Source: Aphrophora alni (lineage: Eukaryota; Arthropoda; Insecta; Hemiptera; Aphrophoridae). Taken from it: a stretch of DNA of 64,000 nucleotides. The notes under the pieces are model-generated. The model saw only the letters and a list, made by a program, of their open reading frames with translations. It made no database searches and was not told the DNA's origin. This document shows positions 22,038-33,701 of this stretch, in pieces (position 1 is the stretch's first letter; the number at the start of each line of letters is the position of its first letter). A program made the position numbers and the translations under genes. The DNA lies in the NCBI GenBank assembly GCA_963513935.1, contig OY740776.1:7284724-7348723 (forward strand). The letters are read 5' to 3'.

Positions 22038-22245
22038 TAAAAAATATACGACCTAGACTGGGAATTAAACCAGGTACCTTTGGCTTTACGCGTCAATGCT
22101 CTACCAACTGAGCTATCCTTAGTCGCTGCACAGTATACGGTGTACACTTCTTACTTGACTTTGCTTTTGCTGAAATTTTCGAGTTATAAAATACATTACC
22201 TCGTTACAAACGACGTTGAAATTAATATTCACTCAACTTGCAGCC
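22038..22245 (-). repeat. tRNA-derived SINE, second copy
   Basis: The minus strand reads an upstream segment (about 22145-22245, also found at 10805-10905), then GACTAAGGATAGCTCAGTTGGTAGAGC and GGTTTAATTCCCAGTCTAGGTCG. The A and B boxes are good. The tRNA-like part is downstream of the unrelated part, which is unusual for a SINE. Confidence 0.55.
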
Positions 22246-22849
22246 CTTACGTATGTATTCACGAAGTTTACATCTTGATTTGAATTTTTATCCTTACAAG
22301 TTAGCAGTTGTACAATCCTGCAGGTCCTTAATTACGTCTTATTTTTTTACTATCTTTTTTTCAAATTGTATCTCAAATTTTCCCAACATCTAAATTTTTA
22401 CACATTGCTAATTTTCAACGTTATTTACTCTAACAGAACTATGTTAATGTTACAAATACCTAAAAAAAACGACTGTTTTTTTAAAAAATATATCGTCATT
22501 TTGATGGTGGAAAATTCCCGTAAAAAAAAAATAAAATAAAAAAAATGTACAATTAAAATTTTTATAAATCAAAAATCTTTTCACGTTATTAAAGAAATTT
22601 TAAATTTTTTCTCTTTTTCTACCACAAAATGACACTAAAAACCAAAAACGGAAGAATTTTTTTCCTCTTCTTGTTTAAAGGTGAAAAACCTCTTAGCCAT
22701 CATCCCCATAACTTCTTAGACCACCCTTATTACACTTATTCACCTTCGTAACTACTGAATTAAGTCCTTAAATTAATTTAGTAATATAATTCATTAAACA
22801 GTGGTTGTGCAAAAGTGGTGTTTGGCGTGACGAGGTTAAGGGAATTAAG

Positions 22850-22970
22850 CGGTGGGGAAGAAAGAGCCCTCGAAGCTCTAATAGCGTTAGGATCGGAAGA
22901 GAACAAGAGTTGGTTAAGTGAGACGTGATAGAGAGGGATATAACCCAAGACTACTCAGGTAGCCTACTCG
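22850..22970 (+). repeat. Dispersed repeat, family of 12420
   Basis: AGCCCTCGAAGCTCTAATAGCGTTAGGATCGG.. then AACAAGAGTTGGTTAAGTGAGA, the reverse complement of the 12420 unit in diverged form. 22250-22850 before it is featureless AT-rich sequence. Confidence 0.5.
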
Positions 22971-23507
22971 TTATTAGTTACCCTCATAATTATTCAAAAT
23001 AAATTTAGTTATTGTTTGATTTAAATCTATTTACAAACAATACATTCAATAAGAATACATAAGTAGACACGACAGCCAATCGATTTCAATGTATTTTATT
23101 TCTAGTAAGAAACTGGGCTAGTAACTCCCTTTGTAGATGCGTCTTGAGTGTGTTTCTTGTGTATGAGAGAGTGTGTTGAAGTCTATTTAGTATATATGCG
23201 ATTTTTTCTCGAAAACTATCTCTTTGTTAGAACGTAAAAATATTGTTAGATAATTTAAAAAATTTCTAATTTAATTTAATTCTGTGTTCATTTCAAAATG
23301 TGTTGTTACTTGATTGTTTTAGTCTATTCAGATATGTACATATTTCACAACAAAATAATACCAACTCAGAATATAAAGTAGATCTTGAAATAAAATCTAT
23401 TCAGATTTATATTTTAAAAGTTTTACCGCTCACCAAACAAATCCTAGACGAGGTAATCGAAAAACTGGAGAATTTATGGAAATTACGTTTTTTTTCTGAA
23501 CGCGAAC

Positions 23508-23690
23508 CTAACCTAACCTAACCAAACATAACCTAACCAAACATAACCTAACCTAACCTAACCTAACCAGACCTAATCTAACCTAACCTAACCTAACCTA
23601 ACCTAACCAAACATAACCTAACCTAACCTAACCTAACCAGACCTAATCTAACCTAACCTAACCTAACCTAAGGTAACCTAACCCTCTGTT
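23508..23690 (+). repeat. CCTAA array
   Basis: About 170 bp, with CCAAACATAA and CCAGACCTAAT variants arranged as an internal duplication. Confidence 0.82.
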
Positions 23691-23739
23691 CCCTAAACGA
23701 AAAAATCTCTCGGTCATCATCATCTTATAAAATAATTTA

Positions 23740-23930
23740 GAATAAAGATCCTCTAGCCTTCGAGTACTCTAATAACGTCAGGGTCGGAAAAGAACAAGAG
23801 TTGGTCAAAAGAGATCTAATAGAAAAGATGAAAGAGAGGGATCTAACCCAACACTACATGAAAAAAAAGTAGATCTAGCTAGGGTCCCTCCATATTCCCA
23901 CGCCAGTACTCACAATAAGTGAAACCTTGA
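23740..23930 (+). repeat. Dispersed repeat, family of 12420
   Basis: Contains CTTCGAGTACTCTAATAACGTC, AACAAGAGTTGGTCAAAAGAGA and AAGATGAAAGAGAGGGATCTAAC. It sits between two CCTAA arrays. Confidence 0.55.
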
Positions 23931-23934
23931 GGAC

Positions 23935-24125
23935 CTAACCTAACCTAACCTAACCTAACCTAACCTTACCTTACCTAACCTAACCTGACCTAACCTAACC
24001 TAAACTAACCTAATCTAACCTAACCTAACCTGACCTAACCTGACCTAACCTAACCTAACCTAACCTAACCTTACCTAACCTAACCTAAACTAACCTAATC
24101 TAACCTAACCTAACCTAACCTTACA
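23935..24125 (+). repeat. CCTAA array
   Basis: About 190 bp with CCTTA, CCTGA and AAACTAA variants; part of it is internally duplicated. Confidence 0.82.
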
Positions 24126-24129
24126 CTCT

Positions 24130-25949
24130 CAATTATTTGCATCAACTATGTTTTTAAAATATGAACGTACACTTATACCAAAACATACACTGTGTGGATG
24201 GGTTGAAAAGAAAATAAACTGGGGTTGAAAGGGGGGAAGTTAACGTGAAAAGGGGGCTAAGGGAATAGATACTCCTACACGGGCATGGGAACTACCTCTA
24301 CGGCATTGATTCAGAATGAAAATCTCAACATAGTTTAGGGGTCTGGTAACCAAGTGAAGACTACTTGAGGGCTACGCCCCAAACTCAAAAGCTGACGTGA
24401 TACGCGATTTCGGCATACGTAATTAAATTGTAATCGGTACTTAAGTCTCACAGCCCAAAGCAAGAGTTAAGTCTCGTAACAGCTGGCTTAGTGCCCGGTC
24501 GGACTTTTTGACGAGTTTCCCCTCATTAGTCTCAAATATAGTTTGTTAATCTGGGTACCATAGGTTCTGGGAAAAGTACGCAATCATTGTAAGTCTTTAA
24601 ATTTCATTAAAATTTAATGAAATTAGTATTTTGAGTAATTCAAACTTTCTAGTGTTTAGATGCAGAATCATAATCAAGATGCAAATTTAAGTAAAATCTA
24701 ATTTCAGATATGTTAGATCGCCATTTAGAAATGGAATAGAAAAAAACTTGTACGCTAAAATGTTTGGTTTTCAAAAACCTTTGAAATCTAATATAATTTG
24801 ACCATTTAAAAATTTCTAAAAACAGACCCCCTCCAAATAATGCTTTTTTGAGGCCTCAAAATACGAAATTTTAAATTAGAGAGAGAAACTTCAAACAAAG
24901 ACAAAACACATTTGAGACAAGTGTTCTGAATCACCCTATATAAAAGTTAAAAACCTCTTCGGCGCTGTAGCCTATGAATCTTCGGTTCACCACCACTCGT
25001 CTCCACCTCGAAGGACTTCCACCAAGTCCATCCAACAACACATTTCCTCGCTCTTCCTTTGATTCTCCTTCCTTCTAGCTTTCCCTAAAATATCGTCGTT
25101 ATTCTATCCATTGACATTATAAACAACAAATCCACCATATTCTAAATCTCCACTAATATTCCAAACCTCCTCATTCCGTCTTACCCGCCCGTTAAATTCT
25201 CCAGAATTTTGTTACATTGTTAAAATTGAAACACAATCGATATCCTACTTCAAATAAATGTATTCCTTGCATAATATTGATGTATTCTATTAAATATTAT
25301 AACGTATATGAAAAGCTTGGCCATTTCGTTTTGCCTTAATTCAAAACACTTGTGATATTTATTATTTAAAATTATATTTAAGTAAAATTAACATTTACTC
25401 TAAGTAGATTTAAGGTTTAAAATCGTGAATTCTTGTGCCAAAATGATGTAGATAATAAACGTGGGTTTCAACCTACTATAGTCTTAATTAATTGGTAGTG
25501 TGTATTTTATACAAATTATATTATTAGTAATAAAATATTATTGTACATAAATGTCAAATGATTGTTTTACATTTTTCGGTGTTTTAAAAAGAACTGATAT
25601 TAAGTGTTCACAAAGTTATGTCATTTGTTGTAATTTTTTTTTAAATTTTACAATTTTAATGCGTAAATTAACCTACTGGAATGCAAATAATAAAAATAAT
25701 TTTTGTTATGGTTAACAATATTGTACCCCTCACTGGACCAGAAATTAGACGGCTTCAAAATTTTTTTAAGTAACCTCAGTGCCGCCCTCCGAAGGGTTTA
25801 AAATTTCGAGTACCCGTCACCGTAGTTCTAACGTTCGTTACCAGAATTCGCCACCAATCATATGCTGTATTGTGCCCCAAGGGAACCGAAATAGAATCTC
25901 TCACAAGCTACAAAAGCGCTAGACTCAGAACTACTATTTTTATGACAGA
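24130..25949. other. Intergenic, unclassified GC-richer islands
   Basis: 24220-24560 and 24950-25090 are richer in G and C than the rest and may be transposon debris; no domain was readable. ATCACCCTATATA at about 24930 resembles the end of the 1701 element. The remainder is AT-rich without genes. Confidence 0.35.
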
Positions 25950-25951
25950 TA

Positions 25952-26609
25952 CGAGGGTTGGTTTTTAAGTAAGAACCGTTTTTAAGTGGAGTAACAGCAA
26001 TTTTATTTATGAACATAAATTGTATCAAAAACTTAAGTATGAACATATTTTTACTTCCCTACATAGTCACCAAGAATATCTAAGCATTTGTTAAGTCGTG
26101 GCACTAGCTTTTGTATCCCCTCATCATAGAACTCTGCCGCCTGAGCATTTAACCAGTTAGTAACAGTTTCTTTCAACACGTCACCATTTTCAAATCGATG
26201 GTGCCAGGTCAGGGCGGTAGGGGGGACGGTCCAGTAATTCCCATCGAAAGTTGGCCAGTTGCGTTTTGGTCATTGCTGCAGCGTGAGGCCGAGCGTTATC
26301 GTGAAGCAACACGACGCCGCTAGACAGAAGTCCCCGCCGGCAGTTTTGAATAGCGCGTCTAACCTTGGTTAGTGTTTCGCAATATCTCTCAACATTTATG
26401 GTCATTCCTCTTGGCAGAAAGTCACAATCGGCGAGTTTATTGATTACCATGGCGACAAACAAAGCAGTGTTACGATAGAACCAACAGTGGCAGAGATGTG
26501 AAATCAACTGACTGCATAGTTGGGGACTGGGCAACCTGTAGCGGGCGTCACGTGACAGCCTGCGCGTTTACTATGCGCAAACGGTTCTTACTTAAAAAAT
26601 TACCTCTCG
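25952..26609 (-). mobile_element. Internally deleted mariner element with TA target duplication
   Basis: Inverted termini (CGAGGGTTGG.. at left, ..CCTCTCG at right, both followed inward by AAGTAAGAACCG) are flanked by TA at 25950-25951 and 26610-26611. The minus strand encodes the middle and end of a DD34D transposase: GMTINVERYCETL, HDNARPH (second catalytic Asp) and PPYRPDLAPS. The residue 35 positions after that Asp, where the third Asp belongs, is Ile, and a stop follows at once. The sequence then resumes out of frame as the C-terminal block (WLNAQAAEFYDEGIQKLVPRLNKCL). The N-terminal DNA-binding region and the first Asp are missing. It cannot make active transposase. Confidence 0.88.
26190..26534 (-). 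pseudogene. Mariner transposase fragment
   Basis: A 114-codon open frame. Its first 40 or so residues are partly unrelated or scrambled. From about residue 43 it is clear mariner transposase through the DLAPS motif, lacking the final catalytic Asp and ending prematurely. Confidence 0.8.
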
Positions 26610-26989
26610 TATTTAATAAAATCTCATTCTTAGGGTTGTAAATAATTTATCTGTTTTTTTAAATAGCTAGTAAAGAGATTTCACATGTGCAAACTAAAAC
26701 CGAGGACTGAAACGTCCATTTTTTTAAAGACAAAACCTCTTTCAGTCATTATCGCCTTATAAAAAATTAAGGGCATGGTTTACGCCCCCCCCCCACCTTT
26801 TGTTTATAAAGCCCTTCATCATTCTTATAGTATTTAAAAGAAAGAGTAAAAAATACAATTTTTAGGTATCTTAATTGTGTCAATGGAACCTGCTTCTAGT
26901 AAGGTTCAACCCCCCCCACCCCCACTCCCGAATGAAGTACATTAGAGAAGACAACGTTAAAATTTAGAAGGGATTATATGTGTTTAGTC

Positions 26990-27140
26990 GACAAGGATAT
27001 AAAATAAAAACGCCTATCTCTCAAATACTCTAATAGCTGAAGATAACAAGAGATCTGATAGGAAAGATGAAAGAGAGGGATCTAAGCCTGAAAGGAAGGT
27101 GTAGATCCAACCTAGGGTTTGTACTCATTATGAGTGAGCA
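26990..27140 (+). repeat. Dispersed repeat, family of 12420
   Basis: CTCAAATACTCTAATAGC, GATAGGAAAGATGAAAGAGAGGGATCTAA and GTAGATCCAACCTAGGGTTTG; the last part is also near 23870 (GTAGATCTAGCTAGGGTCC) and 20270. Confidence 0.5.
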
Positions 27141-27849
27141 CCGATCCTAACCCTAATGGTCAATTCATTTTATATCCTTGAGCTTTAGAACTAGTTGTAA
27201 AATTTTGATTAAATACAGATTTATTTTTACAATATGTTTTGAAAGAGTTTAGACCAGCTTTGATGAACCGTTTCAAAATGGAGGTAATTTTCTCCAAAAT
27301 TGTTATAGACATGAGATTTACCATGACGTAGACAATACTATTATCAGAACTGCAGTATTTTTTTTTTTTTTTTTTTAATATCGGTATTGCCAAGAAATTA
27401 TAGTTTTAAGAAAATGCTTCTTGGGGTATTCATTCCAATTTTTTTTTCTCTAGAGATAAAATCTTACTTTATTTACTTTGGTGAATTTTTTTATTTAATT
27501 TTTAGAGGTTATAAACAAAAATTCAAAAATCGGGCTCAGTGGTGTATTATTTAAAGAAGTTATGAGTGACAATCAGTTTATAATTCCAGAGCTCTGAATA
27601 ACCTTCTATTTTTTTATATTTTCGTCTTAGATAAGTTTGGAAAACCAAAATGTGGAAAGCTTTTTAAAAATTTAAATGTCGTCTATAAACTTTAAAAGTG
27701 GGATTTATAAAAAGCTAAGATTTTTTTTTTATGCAAATATAAATTTTAATTTGTTTTGAAATCAAAATCTGTATTTTATTTTAAATCGATGTAATGTGTC
27801 GGCTGGCTATACAGATAATTATAATCCCTTCTAAAATTTAACGTTGCCT

Positions 27850-28865
27850 CCTCTAATGTGTTTCATGGGATGGGGGGGGGGGGGGTTAAACCTTACAAAA
27901 AGCTGGTCCCATATTCCATTAAGATATGTAAAAATTGCATTTCTTATTACTCTTTATAAGAATGGTCTGGGCCGTTATGAACAAAATATGGAGAGAGGGG
28001 TAAACCATATAAAAAGCAGGTTCCATTGACCCAATTAAGATTCCTAAAAATTATATTCCTTACTCTTTATTGTAAATATTATAAAAATAGTCTGGGACTT
28101 TATGAACACAAGATGGGGGGCATAAATCGTATCAAAAGCAGGTTCCATTGACCCAATTAAAACTCCTAAAAAATGTAATCTTGCTCTTTCTTTTAAATAT
28201 TATTAAAATAGTCTGGGACTTTATGAACACAATGAGGAGGGGGGGGCGTAAATCGTATCAAAAGCAGGTTCCACTGACCCAATTAAAACTCCTAAAAATT
28301 GTATTTCTTACTCTTTCTTTTAAATATTACAAAAATAGTCTGGGACTTTATGAACACAAATATGGGGGGGCTGGGTAACCATATCAGAAACAGCTTCCAT
28401 TGAACCAATGAAGATTCCTAAAAATTGTATTCCTTACTCTTTCTTTTAAATATTATTAAAATAGTCTGGGACTTTATGAACACAAGATGGGGGGGCTGGG
28501 TAACTGTATCAGAAACAGGTTCCATTGACCCAATTAAAACTCCTAAAAATTATATTCCTTACTCTTTATTGTAAATATTATAAAAATAATCTGGGACTTT
28601 ATGAACACGAGGTGGGGGGGGGGCGTAAACCGTATCAAAAGCAGCTTCCATTGACCCAACTAAGATTCCTAAAAATTGTGTTTCTTACTCTTTCTTTTAA
28701 ATATTACAAAAATAGTCTGGGACTTTATGAATACAAGATGGGGGCTGGGTAACTGTATCAGAAACAGCTTCCATTGACCCAATTAAGATTCCTAAAAATT
28801 ATATTTCTTATTCTTTATTTTAAACATTACAAGAATGATCTGGGACTTTATGAACACAAGGTATG
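27850..28865 (+). repeat. ~125-bp tandem array with a G-tract per unit
   Basis: Eight units with AATAGTCTGGGACTTTATGAACA at about 27960, 28090, 28208, 28336, 28462, 28588, 28714 and 28838. Almost every unit has a run of 4-10 G followed by GTAAAC/GGGTAAC and a CTTCCATTGACCCAA segment. The open frames in it are repeat translation. Confidence 0.85.
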
Positions 28866-31580
28866 AACATATGTATATTTATATATTTAGATCTTTATGT
28901 CAATTACATTTAAGAGATAAATCAAAAATATAAAGTTGTATTTTATTATTTAAACAAATATTATAATACATTTGTTCTCATTTCGTTGATTTCCATTTGA
29001 AAACAAGATATCACTTTCTATTTACACATTGAGTATTCAAGGCTACGTTTTCCTTTGTTTTTCAAGCTTGTAAAAACTCTCGTATTTAAAAAATTAAGTT
29101 TGTATTTCTTTGTACCATTTCTATGACATTATCTTTTAAAGCAATGAGTCTGAGAGGATTAAAATTGTAAAGTATACAAAGTACACAGTTCAATCAGCTG
29201 AGAGTTAGATATTAAATCTAGCAGTTTTAAACGGAGACAGGTGTAAAAATGATTGTTACAAAAAGTGACAATAAAGAGTTATTCAACTGTTTATTACTTA
29301 ACGTCACCAATTTTTTTTTTTTTTTTTTTGAAAGTTTTTTCAAAACATGTTTCGGACATTATTCGTCCATTACGAACAAAAAACAGCTCAAGATATGGTT
29401 ATCAAAATTCGAGTTCCACCTAAGTCACAATGTATATTTAATGCAGTTTTGTTCTTTCCTAGCTGAAGTATGGTGGAGGGAAGGCCCACTAATTAACGGT
29501 GGTTGGCTTGAGTGGAAATTGTCAGGGCTGGATAGAATTTTAGCTAAATTGTATGGTTAGAGATGATTTAAAAAAATTTAAACAGAAACTCTTGAGTGTG
29601 ATTTTACGGCAGTTATTATTAAGTTTGTAAAAAAATGAAGAACAAAAAAAACACCTATAGAACCAAAATTGGGCTGTAGAACACTGTACAAACAGTATCA
29701 CTTATAAATATGTTTTTAAAATTTTAATAATTTGAAAAACATTTACTGTACAAATAAACTATTTTCAAAATGATTTATTTTTACATTCCTTATATTTGAA
29801 TTTGCAACATAATATAGTAAATAGCAACTAGTCATATTGTAATTATAGTTTTGATTATGTCAATTCATTATTAAATATAGATTAATCTATATTATAAGCA
29901 TCAGTACCAAATCAGTATTACTATTATAGATTGTGTACAGATAAATATAATAGCTAAATGTATAGCAGTAACTTTCCAATGTAAATACATATTGTAAATT
30001 CAGTTTAATATGCTTAAAAATGTAATGTACAGTAGGGACAATTTATGAATTTGAGGTATAATTTAAAAATAGTGATTTTTAGATTTTAAAATGTTTTAAT
30101 TAACGTAGTTTTTAAATCTACAGTAGACTAGTGGTGTATGTTAGATGAATTTAGTAAAATTGTTTTAGTGTTGAGTTTTGTATTCACAACCTGGTAATTT
30201 GTCTAAATTTAAGGGAAATCTGTCTAGGGTTGAAAATGTTTTAATTTTAATAACGCTAAAGATGTCTTATAAAATTTTATAAGAGTTTTAACTGATAGCA
30301 ATATAATAAAATTAATGTTGGGCTTCATTATATAAAAGGGTAATGTTTTTTTATTGCTAATTATAGTTTAATTGTTAAAAATAATTTGTGTATTAGTTTT
30401 GGTAACGCAAATATCCAACATTAACTTTTTTTTAATCAGATAACATAAAAATTAATCACTTTTTCATGATTACTAAACCACCGACAGATATTTCTCAAAA
30501 GATTTTTTCACGTAAAAAATTCTTTATAGTCCAGAATAAACGTACCATTGCACAAACTTTCTCAATCACTCATCCCTAAAACTAAATAAAAAAACCAAAA
30601 CTAATCGTCAACAAAAACTTGACTATTTTTAATCCATCATATGAGTTTCTCTATACTACTTACAGGAAAGTTAAAAGCTGTTCTAAATATTCCGTAACAT
30701 AACCCTCGCCTTTTAAGCGCCACAACAATTTTTATTTCGGAAACGAATTATATGTGAAAAACCAACTGGAAACATCTGTTAAAACTTACCTGGTACAGTG
30801 ACTTTTTGAAAACAATCCTACATATTCCATTAAACAGTATACGTGCATAGTTTTATAAGTACATTTTGATTGAATTGTACATATTTAATATTGTTATTAG
30901 TTTGTTTTGTCTTAGCGGCTAATGTTAATTAGGTTTTATGTTTTTTGACTTTCAATTGGTTGTGATTAGATAGTTGAAATAAAATGAAAATACACAAAAA
31001 TCATTGTTATTTTAATGACATTCCTCTTACGGGTGTTTCAATAAGGACGACACCCTGTATGTTAGTTCAGTTCACGCAGAGGTATATTTTATATTATAAT
31101 TTGTATGTGGTGGCTACACTGTACTCAAGATTGATAGATCCTAAGAAATGACCTTGTCATACAGTAGTCTCAAGTAAGCGTTTATTTGTGTTGTGACAGT
31201 AAAATCGATTTCCAAAGATGAACGTATATTTATCAAGTAATATTTTATGGATAATGGCATTTCTGAGATATCGGGAAAATCAAATAATGTGTCACACCGT
31301 TGAAGCATACATACTTAAATGGGTGACTTGATAGGCTGCCAGCCTTAGACCAATGAGTTAATTTAATAATTAAATTAACTCATTAAAGCTGGTAACTAAA
31401 GTATTTTATTGGGCAGACGGGGCTAAGCAAAACTGTAATGGTATGGGTAGCCACATTTTCGTTCGTTAAGCTCATCTTAGGTTAGCCTAACCCTATCTCG
31501 GTATTAAATTAACTAATTACACCATAATGTGTTACTAAAACATCATTTTTTACCTAGCCAAGCCATTCTCTGAAATCCAT
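28866..31580. other. AT-rich intergenic stretch
   Basis: No gene is supported. There is a T-tract at 29311-29328, followed by a partial GAAAC motif on minus (29338-29372). ACACCCTGTAT at about 31050 looks like a solitary transposon end. Confidence 0.5.
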
Positions 31581-32760
31581 CAAGTCTAAAAGATATATTC
31601 CCTACCTCCACCCCAGTCCACCATACCAAAGATGTTTATGTTTACTTGGGTAGTTCCAGCACCTGATCCGTGTAACAATCCTGGATGCCATTCCCCAGGT
31701 CCTCCGCATGCTTCCACGGCACTGCCACAGCATCCTAATTGTTTTCCAGCAACAGTTCTAAATGTAGTCTTCATCTAAGTTTACTAATACCTAGATAGTT
31801 GACCTGCTATATCTACTCCAGTCTACTATCGTAAAGCACCGGGAGTTTAAAACCATCCAACTTCCTTTTGTTTGTGACGGGTATTAAAAACCGTCTTACC
31901 TGACTTGACCGATGGATCCTACTCACCATACTACACCTGTATTATATTTCAGGCCCTCTGCATCATCTCGCAGACCATAAGTTACCCAGCACCAATAATA
32001 CAAAAGTATCATCTCTATATGATTGTCCAAATAATCCAACTGTCAACAGCTCATTCATTACCAGTCACCATAATTAGGGGGACAGGGACCCTCCCTGTGG
32101 TACACCATCTCATACTCTTACTTCTTCCTCGCTTCATGAATTAAAACTCTGAAACTCTGGAGGGGCTCCAGTGCCTTTTGTATCCAGCACCTTCTTAGGT
32201 CAGCCTTTGTATTGTTGAATGCACCTCTACATCAAACAATGATTTATCAAACAAGCTGTGTAGAGCAGTCTCTGTAAACCTCCCTGCTGATTCCATTAAA
32301 ATATTCACTCTTGTAGCTGGTTATCGGCTTTCACTCATAATTTGTTTTTACTTACCCCAGTCAGTATTTCTGGGCTTCCTCACTTTACGTATCGCCACTT
32401 CGTCACCCTCTGTGAACCGATCTAATGTCCTCATCCGAAAGTTTCTAGTTATCGCTACGACCAATTTCGACTATCGTCGCCATGATGATATCAATAATTT
32501 GGCTGTCTCCTAGTAACAAACCTCTGTCTCATATTTGAATTTAGTATCTCCATATCCGTGCTCACAAACAGACCACTAGGTGTTTTCCACTAATATGTGT
32601 TTCCAGGCCCCGTACTTACGATGTGCATTAGCAACATACCCCTACACCATATTCCATTGATTCTAATAACAAATTTCAACTAGACTCGTCAGATTATTCG
32701 ATGGAATATGATCTATTCCATTCATATAAACTAATACTACCACGAGTGCCCTTACAACCC
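31580..32760 (-). pseudogene. Non-LTR retrotransposon RT fragment, heavily decayed
   Basis: On the minus strand 32106-32077 reads GVPQGGSLSP, the RT motif of LINEs (GVPQGxxLSP), followed directly by a stop. About 45 codons on, a faint RDDA may be the remnant of the catalytic YADD. The region is GC-richer than its neighbours and has many stops. Confidence 0.42.
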
Positions 32761-32794
32761 TGTCTCTACCCTTACAGCCACCTTATCTGTTCTA

Positions 32795-33003
32795 GATAGA
32801 ATAAAACTTGAACACAAGATCTCACTAAAATTGCGTTTACTTCATCAAACTCGTTTCAACGACAAAATTGCCATCCTCAGTGATAGTTATAGTTTAGTTT
32901 TTGTATCTCATGTATCACTGAGGATGGCGACTTTGTCGTTGAAACGAATTTGATGAAGTAAACGTAATTTTTGTGAGATCTTGTGTTGAGTTTTATTCTA
33001 TCT
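32795..33003. repeat. Foldback element with two divergent hammerhead-like cores
   Basis: The arms (about 32795-32886 and 32912-33003) are inverted copies of the sequence found once at 10960-11045, ending in AGTTTTATTCTA. Each arm carries CTGAGGATGGC..GTTGAAACGA with ATCA/TGAT around it: 32844-32884 on minus and 32914-32954 on plus. Confidence 0.65.
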
Positions 33004-33664
33004 AATATTATCCCACAAGTCAAGCTCAATATTTATTTAAATCTGTTGTAACTTACTCAACTCATGGAAATAATCAATATTGTAAAAAAAAAAATTTTTA
33101 AATCTTCTTTTATTTTATTTTAGTAATCAATTTTATTCTTTTCTGAACATTAATCGTAAAAGAATTACATATAAATAATATCTCAAAATCGGCTCTACGG
33201 ATTTCTTTCAAATTGTAATGAAATGTTAATATTACTAACCCAAACTCGTGAGCAAAAGCGTAAGTTAAACCAAACAATATGATTAAGGAATAAATGAGAA
33301 AGAAATTAATTTATAAAAACTCCATTTTTGGTTTTATTTTGTTACAGATAACCTGTACTTTTAGAGAAATATGCCACCAGTAGCCTACGTTTTATTTGGA
33401 TCTTTAGAGGCTACACACGAGAAAAAATTTATCAAAATTGGTGGAAAATATTTTTAGAAAATTTTTATTTTGTTTTTCTTATGGCAGCTACTACCAAATA
33501 TTTAATTATCCAAAAAAGAAGCAACTGAGATGTGGATAACACATGTTTGGGCTGTATCGCGATATTCCAAAAACCAGTTTTCTAAACTCAAGAGATTTCA
33601 AAATGGATATGACACTCAAAAATACTCAATATTAATTTTTGCCTCTATACTTCATGTGAGAAAT

Positions 33665-33701
<37 letters not shown>

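Noticed and set aside
29338..29372. Hammerhead-like motif on minus (GGACGAATAATGTCCGAAACATGT)
   Set aside because: Stem II, GAAA and a palindromic stem III are present, but the CUGANGA box is absent (CGTAAT instead).
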